5,490 nt of DNA from Victivallales bacterium (GTDB lineage Bacteria > Verrucomicrobiota > Lentisphaeria > Victivallales > UBA1829): the NCBI GenBank assembly GCA_016285335.1, contig JAEEQO010000193.1:1-5490 (forward strand), in the 5' to 3' direction. The position numbers and the translations under genes were made by a program. The notes beneath the pieces were generated by a model that worked only from the letters and a program-made list of their open reading frames with translations, had not been told where the DNA came from and made no database searches. Below, one piece after another: positions 1 through 5,490 of the stretch; position 1 is the first letter of the stretch; every line of letters begins with the position of its first letter.

Positions 1-1764
1 CGCGACACGTACGGCCGGGAATCCAGCCCGGTCGGCCGCATCGTCGCCGTCACCGGCCGCAACCGCAAATTCGTCGTGGGGCAGCTCGAAACCCTGCACG
101 AGATACGCCCGCTGGACAAGCATCTGCCGGAGACCATCCGCGTGAACTCCGCCCCCCGCAACGCGAAGAAGGGCGACTGGGTGCAGGTGCGTCTGCTCGA
201 CGGCGGCTCCAACCATACGGAACAGCTTCGCGGACACGTGGAGCGTTCGCTGGGCGCCGTCGGCGACGTGGTGCACGACCTGGACGCCATCGTGTCCGAG
301 TTCGGCCTGCCCGCGCCTTACACGCCGGAGGACGAGGCCGCCGCGCTGAAGATCACGCCGCTGGAGATCGAACGCGAGGACCTTTCCGCCCTCTACACGC
401 TCACGATCGACCCTGCCGACGCGCACGATTTCGACGACGCCATTTCCATTCAGCCCGGTGCCAAAGCGGGCGAGATCACGCTCGGCGTCCACATCGCGGA
501 CGTCGCCGTCTGGATCCGCCCCGGCTCCAAGTTCGACAAGGCCGCCGCGTACCGTTCGTTCTCCTCGTACCTGCCCGGCAGGTTCCTGCCGATGCTTCCG
601 AAACCGCTCACCGCGAAGATCAGCCTGCGCGAGAAGGTGCTTTCGCCCGCCCACAGCGTGATCTTCACCGTGCGCCTCCGCGACGGAAAGATCCTCTCCT
701 CGCGCCGGGTGCACTCGCTGGTGAAGGTGAACCGCCGCCTTGACTACGACACGGTCCAGGCGTTCCTGGACGCCCCGGAGAAGCGTCCGAAGGGCTGGAA
801 CAGGCAGGACATGGAGAACGTGCTGCTCCTGCACAAGCTCGTGAAGAAAATGCGCGGCTGGCGTGCGAAACACGAGCAGTTCCTGTGGATCGACGTGCCG
901 GAGATCCGCGTGCTCTGCGACGAGACCACGCACGAGGTGAAGGGCCTCCTGCGCCGCATCCCGTGCGCCGCGGACGGCATCGTGGAGGAGTGCATGCTCG
1001 CCGCAAACTCGGCAGTCGCGAACGAGCTGATCGAACGCGGCGTGGGCGGACTCTTCCGCGTCCACCCGGAACCCGATCCCGAAAAGCTCGGCGAGTTCGA
1101 GGCGTTCGTCTCCGAGGCGTTCGGCATCTCCGCAGGCGACCTCTCGTCCGGTCGCGTCGCCTGCATGAACTTCCTCGAAAAGCTCCCGGACGACCACCGC
1201 CGCCCGGTGATCCTGTCGCGGTTCCTGCGGGCTATGGCGCGCGCTTCCTACAAAGAGGTCCCCGAGCTGCATTTCGGCCTCGGCAAGACGCGCTATTCTC
1301 ACTTCACGAGCCCGATCCGGCGTTACCCGGACCTGGCGCTCCATCAGCAGCTCCTCGCCCTCGACCTGAACAAACGCCTCCGTTCCAAGCGCATGCTCGC
1401 GGAGATCGCCGTGCTGTGCTCGAAGAAGGAGGAGCGCAACGACAATGCGTTCTACGCCGCGAACGACCGCCTGAAGCTGCATTTCCTGAAGAACTGCGGC
1501 GCCCTCGAAAACACCACCATGTACGAGGCGATCATCCAGAAAGTCACGTCGTCCGGCCTCATGTGCGAGATCCCCGAGCTCGGCATGCTCGGCTTCGTCC
1601 CGTCCTCCCGGTTCCGCACCCGCGTGACCCGCCGCAACGCCGGACGGTATTCCGCCCGGATGGAACGCGGCCACACCGGTTACCGCCCCGGCGACTTCAT
1701 CTACATCGCGCCGGACACCATCGACCTGGTCCGCGGCCAGGCGCAGTTCCGTCCGGTCATCTAA
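1..1764 (+). CDS. rnr: Ribonuclease R / RNase II family 3'-5' exoribonuclease, 5' end missing
   Basis: A processive 3'-to-5' exoribonuclease that degrades RNA to nucleoside monophosphates in the cytoplasm. The reading frame is open from base 1, so the gene begins upstream; 587 codons are visible and family members usually have about 700-800, so the first cold-shock domain is probably outside the window. Codons 1-90 look like the second cold-shock domain (GRIVAVTGRNRKFVVGQL). The RNB catalytic domain follows, with DPADAHDFDDA at 409-441. Its aspartates at codons 137, 143, 145 and 146 have the same spacing as the metal-binding Asp201/207/209/210 of E. coli RNase II. The family signature ends in HFTSPIRRYPDLALHQ (1300-1347). 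An S1-type RNA-binding domain fills about 1519-1760. There is no long lysine-rich tail as in E. coli RNase R. HDFDDA and the overall layout favour RNase R over RNase II. The GTG at 76 lies inside the cold-shock domain and is not the start. The next gene follows after 27 bases. Confidence 0.9.
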   Translation, partial: RDTYGRESSPVGRIVAVTGRNRKFVVGQLETLHEIRPLDKHLPETIRVNSAPRNAKKGDWVQVRLLDGGSNHTEQLRGHVERSLGAVGDVVHDLDAIVSEFGLPAPYTPEDEAAALKITPLEIEREDLSALYTLTIDPADAHDFDDAISIQPGAKAGEITLGVHIADVAVWIRPGSKFDKAAAYRSFSSYLPGRFLPMLPKPLTAKISLREKVLSPAHSVIFTVRLRDGKILSSRRVHSLVKVNRRLDYDTVQAFLDAPEKRPKGWNRQDMENVLLLHKLVKKMRGWRAKHEQFLWIDVPEIRVLCDETTHEVKGLLRRIPCAADGIVEECMLAANSAVANELIERGVGGLFRVHPEPDPEKLGEFEAFVSEAFGISAGDLSSGRVACMNFLEKLPDDHRRPVILSRFLRAMARASYKEVPELHFGLGKTRYSHFTSPIRRYPDLALHQQLLALDLNKRLRSKRMLAEIAVLCSKKEERNDNAFYAANDRLKLHFLKNCGALENTTMYEAIIQKVTSSGLMCEIPELGMLGFVPSSRFRTRVTRRNAGRYSARMERGHTGYRPGDFIYIAPDTIDLVRGQAQFRPVI

Positions 1765-1791
1765 CCGCCATTCAGAAAGAGACGCCCTGAT

Positions 1792-2445
1792 ATGAAACTC
1801 AACCTCAAATTGCTTCCGGCGGCCGCGCTTGGCATGGCCCTGCTGGCTTCCTGCTCCACCACGGCGTTCGAGGTGCCGGAGATCGGCACCCGGTTCGAGG
1901 ACCACAAAGAACGCCTGACCTACGACACTGTCCTGAATATGTACGTGATCCCGCTCGCCGACTACGAGACGCTTGAATACGAGAGATTCGACATCGTCAT
2001 CCCGAAGGACGACGTGGTCAAGTATTATGCCCCGGCGCTTTCCAATTCCTCCAACCACGCCGAGCTCTACGTGCGGAACCTGCCGCCGGAAACCGATTTC
2101 TTCGGCCGCGCCGTCTACTCCAAGGTGCTGGAGCAATGGAAGAGCCTCGCCGACATCGAACAGTTCTGCAAGGACAAGTTCAACGCGAATAAGGATACCC
2201 TCCGTTGCGACACGCATACCACGATGTTCGACGGTTTCAACTGCGTCGAATACGACGTCACGGCACGCACGACAGAGGCGGGCAAGGTCCTTACCGTGCA
2301 CGGGTTCTGCATGTTCGACCCCAGGAATCCCGGCTACTTCTTCGAGGCCGTCGCCGGACGGAAGACCTATCAGAAGGACATCGACGACGAGTTCCTGATC
2401 CGGGCGTCCGGGCTGTTCTTCGAGGCTCTGAAGTTCCGCCCGTGA
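1792..2445 (+). CDS. Putative lipoprotein of unknown function
   Basis: A 217-residue protein I do not recognise. The N-terminus is a clear lipoprotein signal: basic start (MKLNLK), hydrophobic stretch and the lipobox LASC with Cys21 as the predicted acylation site, so the mature protein should be membrane-anchored and face the periplasm or cell exterior. Ser follows Cys, and there is no Asp at +2, so outer-membrane sorting would be expected under the E. coli Lol rule, which may not hold here. The mature part is soluble, with no further membrane segment, and carries four more cysteines (126, 139, 151, 173) that could form disulfides. Alternating hydrophobic stretches such as NCVEYDVTA and LTVHGFCMF suggest a beta-sheet domain; a PsbP/Mog1-like fold is only a guess. 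The ATG is preceded by a modest purine-rich ribosome site (AGAAAGAGA, 1774-1782). It lies 27 bases after the RNase gene with no visible terminator between them, so co-transcription is likely. Confidence 0.85.
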   Translation: MKLNLKLLPAAALGMALLASCSTTAFEVPEIGTRFEDHKERLTYDTVLNMYVIPLADYETLEYERFDIVIPKDDVVKYYAPALSNSSNHAELYVRNLPPETDFFGRAVYSKVLEQWKSLADIEQFCKDKFNANKDTLRCDTHTTMFDGFNCVEYDVTARTTEAGKVLTVHGFCMFDPRNPGYFFEAVAGRKTYQKDIDDEFLIRASGLFFEALKFRP

Positions 2446-2479
2446 GCGGGACGGTTTAAGCCCGTTTCAGCAAAATGAA

Positions 2480-2527
2480 CAGGGCGGTGCGGTTGAATTG
2501 GATCCCGCGCCGCCCTGAATGTTTTTT
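2480..2527 (+). terminator. Rho-independent terminator between convergent genes
   Basis: A 13-base-pair stem pairs 2480-2492 with 2505-2517 around a 12-base loop, with one G-U wobble in the + strand RNA, and is followed four bases later by six Ts (2522-2527). It begins 35 bases after the lipoprotein stop and should end the RNase-lipoprotein transcript. Read on the - strand the same stem has one A-C mismatch and is followed by a short TTTT (2472-2475), so it may also weakly terminate pyrF transcription arriving from the other side. Confidence 0.8.
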
Positions 2528-2553
2528 GAGGGGGGAAGTTTTTCCCGGTTTGC

Positions 2554-3375
2554 TCAGCCCCGGAACGCGTTGATCGCGTCGCGGAGCTTGACCGTTTCGC
2601 GGCGGGCCGCCTCGGCGAAGTCCTCGCCGTTCGAGGCGAAGATGATCCCGCGCGAGGAGTTGATGACCAGCCCGGTCTTGTCCGCCGTCAGGCCGTTGCG
2701 GAGCACGCCCTCCAGGTCGCCGCCCTGCGCGCCGATGCCCGGCACGAGCAGCGCCACGCCGTCGCCGACACGCTTGCGGATCTCGCCGAGTTCGGCGGGG
2801 CAGGTGGCTCCGGTCACGAGCAGCACGTTGTGATTGTAGTTCCACACGGTCGAGATGCGTTCCGCGAGATACTGGTAGAGCAGTTCGCCGTTCTGGAGTA
2901 CGAGCTCCTGAACTTCCTTCGCGCCGCCGTTCGAGGTGCGGCAGAGCACCACGACGCCCTTGTCGGCGCAGTCCAGGAACGGCTTGATCGCGTCCATGCC
3001 CATGTACGGGTTCACGGTCACGGCGTCCGCCTGGTAGCGCTCGAACGCCTCGGCGGCGTACATGCGCGTGGTGTTGCCGATGTCCGCGCGTTTGGCGTCC
3101 AGGATGACCGGCACGGACGGCGCGACCTCGTGGATGTAGCGGATGGTCTCGGCGAGCTGGTCGTCGGCGTCCTGCGCGGCGTAGCACGCGGCCTGCGGCT
3201 TGTACGCGCAGACCAGGTCCTTCGTGGCGTCGATGATCGCCTTGTTGAACGCGAACACGGGCTTGTCGAGGCCTTTCACGCAGACGGGGAGTTTGGCGGG
3301 GTCCGGGTCGAGCCCGACGCATACCAGCGAATCGTTGTTGCGCCAGGCGGCGCGGAGTTTGTCGTAGAAGTTCAT
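2554..3375 (-). CDS. pyrF: Orotidine-5'-phosphate decarboxylase (type 2)
   Basis: Catalyses the last step of de novo pyrimidine synthesis, OMP to UMP plus CO2, in the cytoplasm as a TIM-barrel enzyme, typically a dimer. With the start at 3375 it has 273 residues, the size of the longer 'type 2' PyrF group; its opening MNFYDKLRAAWRNNDSLVCV is typical of that group. The catalytic motif DAKRADIGNT supplies Asp93, Lys95 and Asp98. GLDPDP near the N-terminus holds the conserved substrate-site Asp23, and further conserved lysines sit in FNKAI and AYKPQAA. The phosphate-binding loops PGIGAQGGD and NSSRGI are intact, with Arg242 in the second. An in-frame ATG at 3387 would add four residues, but it overlaps the GGAG ribosome site that serves the ATG at 3375. 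The gene follows the hydrolase gene on the same strand after 53 bases and converges on the lipoprotein gene. Confidence 0.96.
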   Translation of the reverse strand: MNFYDKLRAAWRNNDSLVCVGLDPDPAKLPVCVKGLDKPVFAFNKAIIDATKDLVCAYKPQAACYAAQDADDQLAETIRYIHEVAPSVPVILDAKRADIGNTTRMYAAEAFERYQADAVTVNPYMGMDAIKPFLDCADKGVVVLCRTSNGGAKEVQELVLQNGELLYQYLAERISTVWNYNHNVLLVTGATCPAELGEIRKRVGDGVALLVPGIGAQGGDLEGVLRNGLTADKTGLVINSSRGIIFASNGEDFAEAARRETVKLRDAINAFRG

Positions 3376-3381
3376 TTCGGT

Positions 3382-3385
3382 CTCC
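3382..3385 (-). promoter_or_regulatory. Ribosome binding site that fixes the pyrF start
   Basis: GGAG on the - strand lies six bases before the ATG at 3375. The alternative ATG at 3387 overlaps this site and has only an A/C-rich stretch before it (ACAGCAACATAACAT), so translation from 3375 is favoured. Confidence 0.7.
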
Positions 3386-3420
3386 ATATGTTATGTTGCT
3401 GTGAATCGTTTTTAAGCCGG

Positions 3421-3449
3421 ATTATGCCTCATTTGTCCTTTGCTTTCAC
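3421..3449 (-). promoter_or_regulatory. Possible weak sigma-70 promoter for pyrF
   Basis: On the - strand GTGAAA (3444-3449) and CATAAT (3421-3426) are separated by 17 bases, matching the -35 and -10 consensus at 4/6 and 5/6 positions. The elements overlap the last codons and stop of the hydrolase gene. Transcription would start near 3414, giving a leader of about 40 bases. The match is weak enough to arise by chance, and pyrF could instead be read through from the hydrolase gene, since no terminator hairpin is visible in the 53-base gap. Confidence 0.3.
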
Positions 3450-5006
3450 CACGCGGATCGCGGTGAATTCCTTTCCGGGGAGCTCGAGGTGGAACCGCCC
3501 CTTCATGATGCCGCGGTCGTCGACGGTCATGTTCCACGTGTCGATCACCTCCACATGGTAGGACGCGTCCGGGTCGAGCTTGTTGAAGTCGCGGTATTTC
3601 GGCCGGTTGCGCCCGAAGTAGAAGAGCAGGTAGTCGGGATCGTCCTCGGCGCATGCCGCGAGGTCGTCCCATTCCTGCGTGGTGCGGCGGAGTCCGAGGC
3701 CGGGCGTCTGGTACAGGATCTCCTTCAAAAACTTCAGGCGCGGGGCACTGTCGCCCCAGAGCTTTCCGCCGTGGCTCCACCACAGGATGCCGTCGTGCCC
3801 GACGTACGTCTCGCCGTGCGTGGCGTAGCCGCCGCGGACCGTGGCCTCCCAGAACCGCCGCACGAGCTCCGGCCCGGCGATGTTGCCCCACATGTACGGG
3901 ATGTCGCCCTCGTACTGGATTTCGTCCAGCACGACAGGCTTGTCATATTTGCGGAGGTACTGGTCGGTGAGTTCGGCGCAGACGTAGAAATCCTGCCGCT
4001 GGATACTGCAGTGCGTGATCCACGGCTTCGTGTAGTCGTAGAACGGCACGCAGTTGTGGATGCTCCGCAGGTGGCTGTACGGGTCCTTCGCCTGAATGAG
4101 CGCGGCGTAGTGTTCCCAGTCGTCGACCGTCTTGTCCTTCAGGATGTCATATTCGTTGGCGAAGCTCCACCACACGTTCGCGTACGCGCTGTAGCGGGCC
4201 GCCATGTAGGTCAGGTAAGAGTCGTTCGCCTCGGCGGGCATGTTGCTGAATCCCCATTTGTCGTAGGGATGGAACAGGATCAGGTCGGCCTCGATCCCGA
4301 GCTTGCCGAGCGTCTCCACCGCCTCGTCGATGCGCGCGAAATACGCCGGATTCGGTCGCGTGTAGTCCCAGTCGTATTCCTTCTCGCTGCCTTCCTTCAG
4401 CAGGAACGGATACACATCGGGCTCCTTCTCGTTGAAGACATAATGCTTCGGGAAGATGCAGAACCGGATCTTGTTGAAATAACCCTTGGACAGCGTTTCG
4501 ATGGTCTGCTTGCGGATCGGCTCCGGCTGGTTCAGCCACGCGTAGCATGTGGTGCCGACCGGATAGAACGGTGTGCCGTCCGCGTGGACGAAGTGATGCT
4601 TCTTTTGGGGGCTGACGCGAACGGGGCCGTGCATGCCGGGCTCCGGTTCCATCGCCTCGAATTCACCGTGATACTCCCAGCTTCCGCCTCCATTTGTCAT
4701 GATCGAATACTTATACTTCCACTTCCCCTGCGACGCCGGCATGAACCGGATGCGCCACTGGTCGCCGTCGCGGAAGCCTTCGGCGATTTGTGACTGACCG
4801 GCATCCTGTAAGGTAAAAAACGCCGCGATCCCCTTTATGTCGGCGGGCAGACCGGTGATCTTCGTCTCGAACATGCCCCATTTCGGCACAGTGGTCAGAG
4901 CCTCCACTTTGATCTCGGCGGGTGCGGCTGCCCCGCCCTGCGCGAAAGCCTGTGCGGCGAAGAAGAGTCCGAAAAGCGGAAAAGCGAGGCGTCTGCGTAC
5001 GATCAT
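3429..5006 (-). CDS. Exported putative glycoside hydrolase (DUF5060 / apiosidase-like TIM barrel / DUF5605)
   Basis: A 525-residue secreted protein likely to cleave glycosidic bonds in external polysaccharide or glycoside; the substrate cannot be told from sequence. Residues 1-22 are a signal peptide (MIVRRR, hydrophobic core, AFA before Gln23). Residues about 30-115 form a DUF5060-type beta-sandwich, with GFRDGDQWRIRFMPASQGKW as its hallmark. Residues about 128-415 look like a (beta/alpha)8 barrel of the DUF4038/apiosidase-like kind, starting at HFVHADGTPFYPVGTTCYAW. Asn284-Glu285 in WWSFANEYD fits the clan GH-A acid/base, and Glu362 in DEIQYEGD the nucleophile; Glu366 is a second candidate. 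Residues about 440-522 resemble the DUF5605 C-terminal beta domain (DYLLFYFGRNRPKYR). The ATG at 5006 precedes a good signal peptide and has AGGAG 11 bases upstream (5018-5022). The gene has its own promoter and precedes pyrF. Domain boundaries and family names are from memory of motifs, not from a search. Confidence 0.88.
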   Translation of the reverse strand: MIVRRRLAFPLFGLFFAAQAFAQGGAAAPAEIKVEALTTVPKWGMFETKITGLPADIKGIAAFFTLQDAGQSQIAEGFRDGDQWRIRFMPASQGKWKYKYSIMTNGGGSWEYHGEFEAMEPEPGMHGPVRVSPQKKHHFVHADGTPFYPVGTTCYAWLNQPEPIRKQTIETLSKGYFNKIRFCIFPKHYVFNEKEPDVYPFLLKEGSEKEYDWDYTRPNPAYFARIDEAVETLGKLGIEADLILFHPYDKWGFSNMPAEANDSYLTYMAARYSAYANVWWSFANEYDILKDKTVDDWEHYAALIQAKDPYSHLRSIHNCVPFYDYTKPWITHCSIQRQDFYVCAELTDQYLRKYDKPVVLDEIQYEGDIPYMWGNIAGPELVRRFWEATVRGGYATHGETYVGHDGILWWSHGGKLWGDSAPRLKFLKEILYQTPGLGLRRTTQEWDDLAACAEDDPDYLLFYFGRNRPKYRDFNKLDPDASYHVEVIDTWNMTVDDRGIMKGRFHLELPGKEFTAIRVVKAKDK

Positions 5007-5068
5007 GGTGAAAACGGCTCCTGATTGGATGATTCTGCGGAAAGTCTGCGAAAAAAACGTGTTTTGTT

Positions 5069-5097
5069 ACTATATCCCCCGGCAGCCCCGATTTCAA
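5069..5097 (-). promoter_or_regulatory. Sigma-70-type promoter of the glycoside hydrolase gene
   Basis: On the - strand TTGAAA (5092-5097) and TATAGT (5069-5074) are separated by exactly 17 bases, with 5/6 matches to each consensus element. The predicted start is near 5062, giving an untranslated leader of about 55 bases that contains a run of seven Ts (5051-5057). It sits just after two terminator-like hairpins, as expected for an independent transcription unit. Confidence 0.6.
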
Positions 5098-5109
5098 GAA
5101 ACATCCCTC

Positions 5110-5143
5110 TTTTTCCCCGGAAAAATGGAGGACAAGTCCTCCA
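5110..5143 (-). terminator. Rho-independent terminator upstream of the hydrolase promoter
   Basis: On the - strand TGGAGGA (5137-5143) pairs with TCCTCCA (5126-5132); a further C-G pair closes it, leaving a CTTG tetraloop-like tip. Five Ts (5121-5125) follow at once. The T-run can itself pair with AAAAA at 5110-5114 through a second palindrome, TTTTTCCGGGGAAAAA. It probably backs up the hairpin nearer the glycine-rich gene. A role as a regulatory leader is less likely because the hydrolase promoter lies downstream of it. Confidence 0.65.
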
Positions 5144-5180
5144 GTAAACGTTTGTCGCGGGAACCGGACATCCTGCACAT

Positions 5181-5219
5181 AGAAAGAACCGCCCCCGGGT
5201 GTGACCTCGGAGGCGGTTC
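5181..5219 (-). terminator. Rho-independent terminator of the glycine-rich protein gene
   Basis: On the - strand GAACCGCC (5212-5219) pairs with GGCGGTTC (5186-5193), eight perfect base pairs, extended inward past one mismatch by three more (5195-5197 with 5208-5210). A T-rich tail TTTCT (5181-5185) follows. It starts about 30 bases after the stop of the glycine-rich gene, the usual place for an intrinsic terminator. Confidence 0.7.
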
Positions 5220-5249
5220 GATGTTATGCTTTTTCAGCTCTGAACGGGA

Positions 5250-5490
5250 TCAGTTGCCCGCGGTGAGCTTCTGCTGGAGATCGCGCATTTTCGCGCGGTA
5301 GGCAGCAGGATCGGACTGACGGAGAGCCTGAGCAGCCTTGTATTCATCCGGGAACTTTTCCTGGATCTCGCTGACAGTATTGACGGAGGAACGCGGACCA
5401 CCCTGGCCCTGACCGCCGCCCATGCCGCCGCCGAAGCCGCCCATGCCGCCGCCGAAGCCGCCCATGCCGCCGCCGAAGCCGCCCTGGCCG
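5250..5490 (-). CDS. Glycine-rich repeat protein of unknown function, 5' end missing
   Basis: The last 79 residues of a protein whose start lies beyond the window; the frame is open through base 5490. The visible N-terminal half is low-complexity: three exact copies of the heptad GGFGGGM within a stretch flanked by GQGG and GGGQGQGG. The C-terminal 45 residues are charged and probably helical (EIQEKFPDEYKAAQALRQSD, then PAAYRAKMRDLQQKL), ending LTAGN. I do not recognise a named family. Small proteins with a Gly-rich linker and a helix of the type 'LR..DP.AYR.K.R.L' seem familiar from PVC-group bacteria, but this is recollection and not a search result. ATG codons inside the repeats, such as the one at 5465, are Met of the heptads and not starts. 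The gene has terminators of its own before the hydrolase promoter, so the two are probably separate units. Confidence 0.75.
   Translation of the reverse strand, partial: GQGGFGGGMGGFGGGMGGFGGGMGGGQGQGGPRSSVNTVSEIQEKFPDEYKAAQALRQSDPAAYRAKMRDLQQKLTAGN
5421..5483. repeat. Perfect 21-base tandem repeat, three copies
   Basis: Copies occupy 5421-5441, 5442-5462 and 5463-5483 and are identical at every base. Each encodes the heptad GGFGGGM on the - strand. The period is a multiple of three, so copy-number change would keep the reading frame. Another partial unit may lie beyond the window edge, since the following codons read GGQG. Confidence 0.95.

Noticed and set aside
885..1790. 301-codon open frame on the + strand inside the RNase gene
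   Set aside because: Arg/Pro-rich composition typical of an off-frame reading; the RNB-domain frame explains the region fully.
2533..2546. Small hairpin GGGAA/TTCCC just beyond the pyrF stop, considered as a pyrF terminator
   Set aside because: Only five base pairs and no T-tract after it on the - strand; the larger stem at 2480-2517 is a better candidate.
2456..3322. 288-codon open frame on the - strand overlapping pyrF in another frame
   Set aside because: Its translation is Arg/Gly-rich low-complexity shadow; the pyrF frame carries every expected catalytic and phosphate-binding motif.
3489..4793. 434-codon open frame on the + strand, opposite the hydrolase gene
   Set aside because: Rich in Arg and Val with no domain or motif, and antisense to a gene with a signal peptide and catalytic motifs. 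High GC at third codon positions commonly opens such antisense frames.
5110..5125. Palindrome of A/T runs around CCCCGG, considered as an operator for the hydrolase promoter
   Set aside because: It consists mostly of the terminator T-run and a neighbouring A-run; nothing else marks it as a protein-binding site, and it is not repeated elsewhere in the window.
5421..5483. Possible CRISPR-like direct repeats
   Set aside because: The copies abut with no spacers and encode an in-frame heptad, so this is a protein-coding tandem repeat.

Overview
This is an ordinary-looking chromosomal window of roughly 60% GC. It carries five protein-coding genes, two of them cut by the window edges, and no mobile element, CRISPR array, tRNA or rRNA that I can see. 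Organism (inference from gene content and composition, not proven): a Gram-negative, probably gut- or sediment-type bacterium of the PVC group, with Lentisphaerota/Victivallales the best guess. The reasons are a GC-rich genome with an exported DUF5060/apiosidase-like/DUF5605-type glycoside hydrolase, a cysteine-acylated lipoprotein, a type-2 PyrF and a small Gly/Met/Phe-repeat protein.

Layout. On the + strand, bases 1-1764 hold the 3' part of an RNase R/RNase II family exoribonuclease, with all four catalytic aspartates and a C-terminal S1 domain. After 27 bases comes a 217-residue lipoprotein of unknown function (1792-2445), probably in the same transcript. A strong hairpin with a T-tract (2480-2527) ends this transcript and lies between convergent genes. 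On the - strand, read right to left, are the 3' end of a glycine-rich repeat protein (5250-5490), two successive terminator-like hairpins (5181-5219 and 5110-5143), a near-consensus sigma-70 promoter (5069-5097), an exported putative glycoside hydrolase (3429-5006) and, after about 53 bases, orotidine-5'-phosphate decarboxylase pyrF (2554-3375).

How the genes relate. RNase R (RNA turnover) and PyrF (UMP synthesis) are housekeeping genes. The hydrolase is an accessory function for breaking down external polysaccharide or glycoside, inserted next to pyrF with its own promoter. pyrF may be read partly from the hydrolase promoter and partly from a weak promoter overlapping the hydrolase 3' end. 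No single pathway joins the five genes.

I did not find a convincing new multi-gene system. The points most worth following are the uncharacterised hydrolase with its visible catalytic-glutamate candidates, the perfect 21-base in-frame tandem repeat in the glycine-rich gene, the unrecognised cysteine-containing lipoprotein downstream of the RNase gene, and the tandem hairpin/promoter arrangement at 5069-5219.
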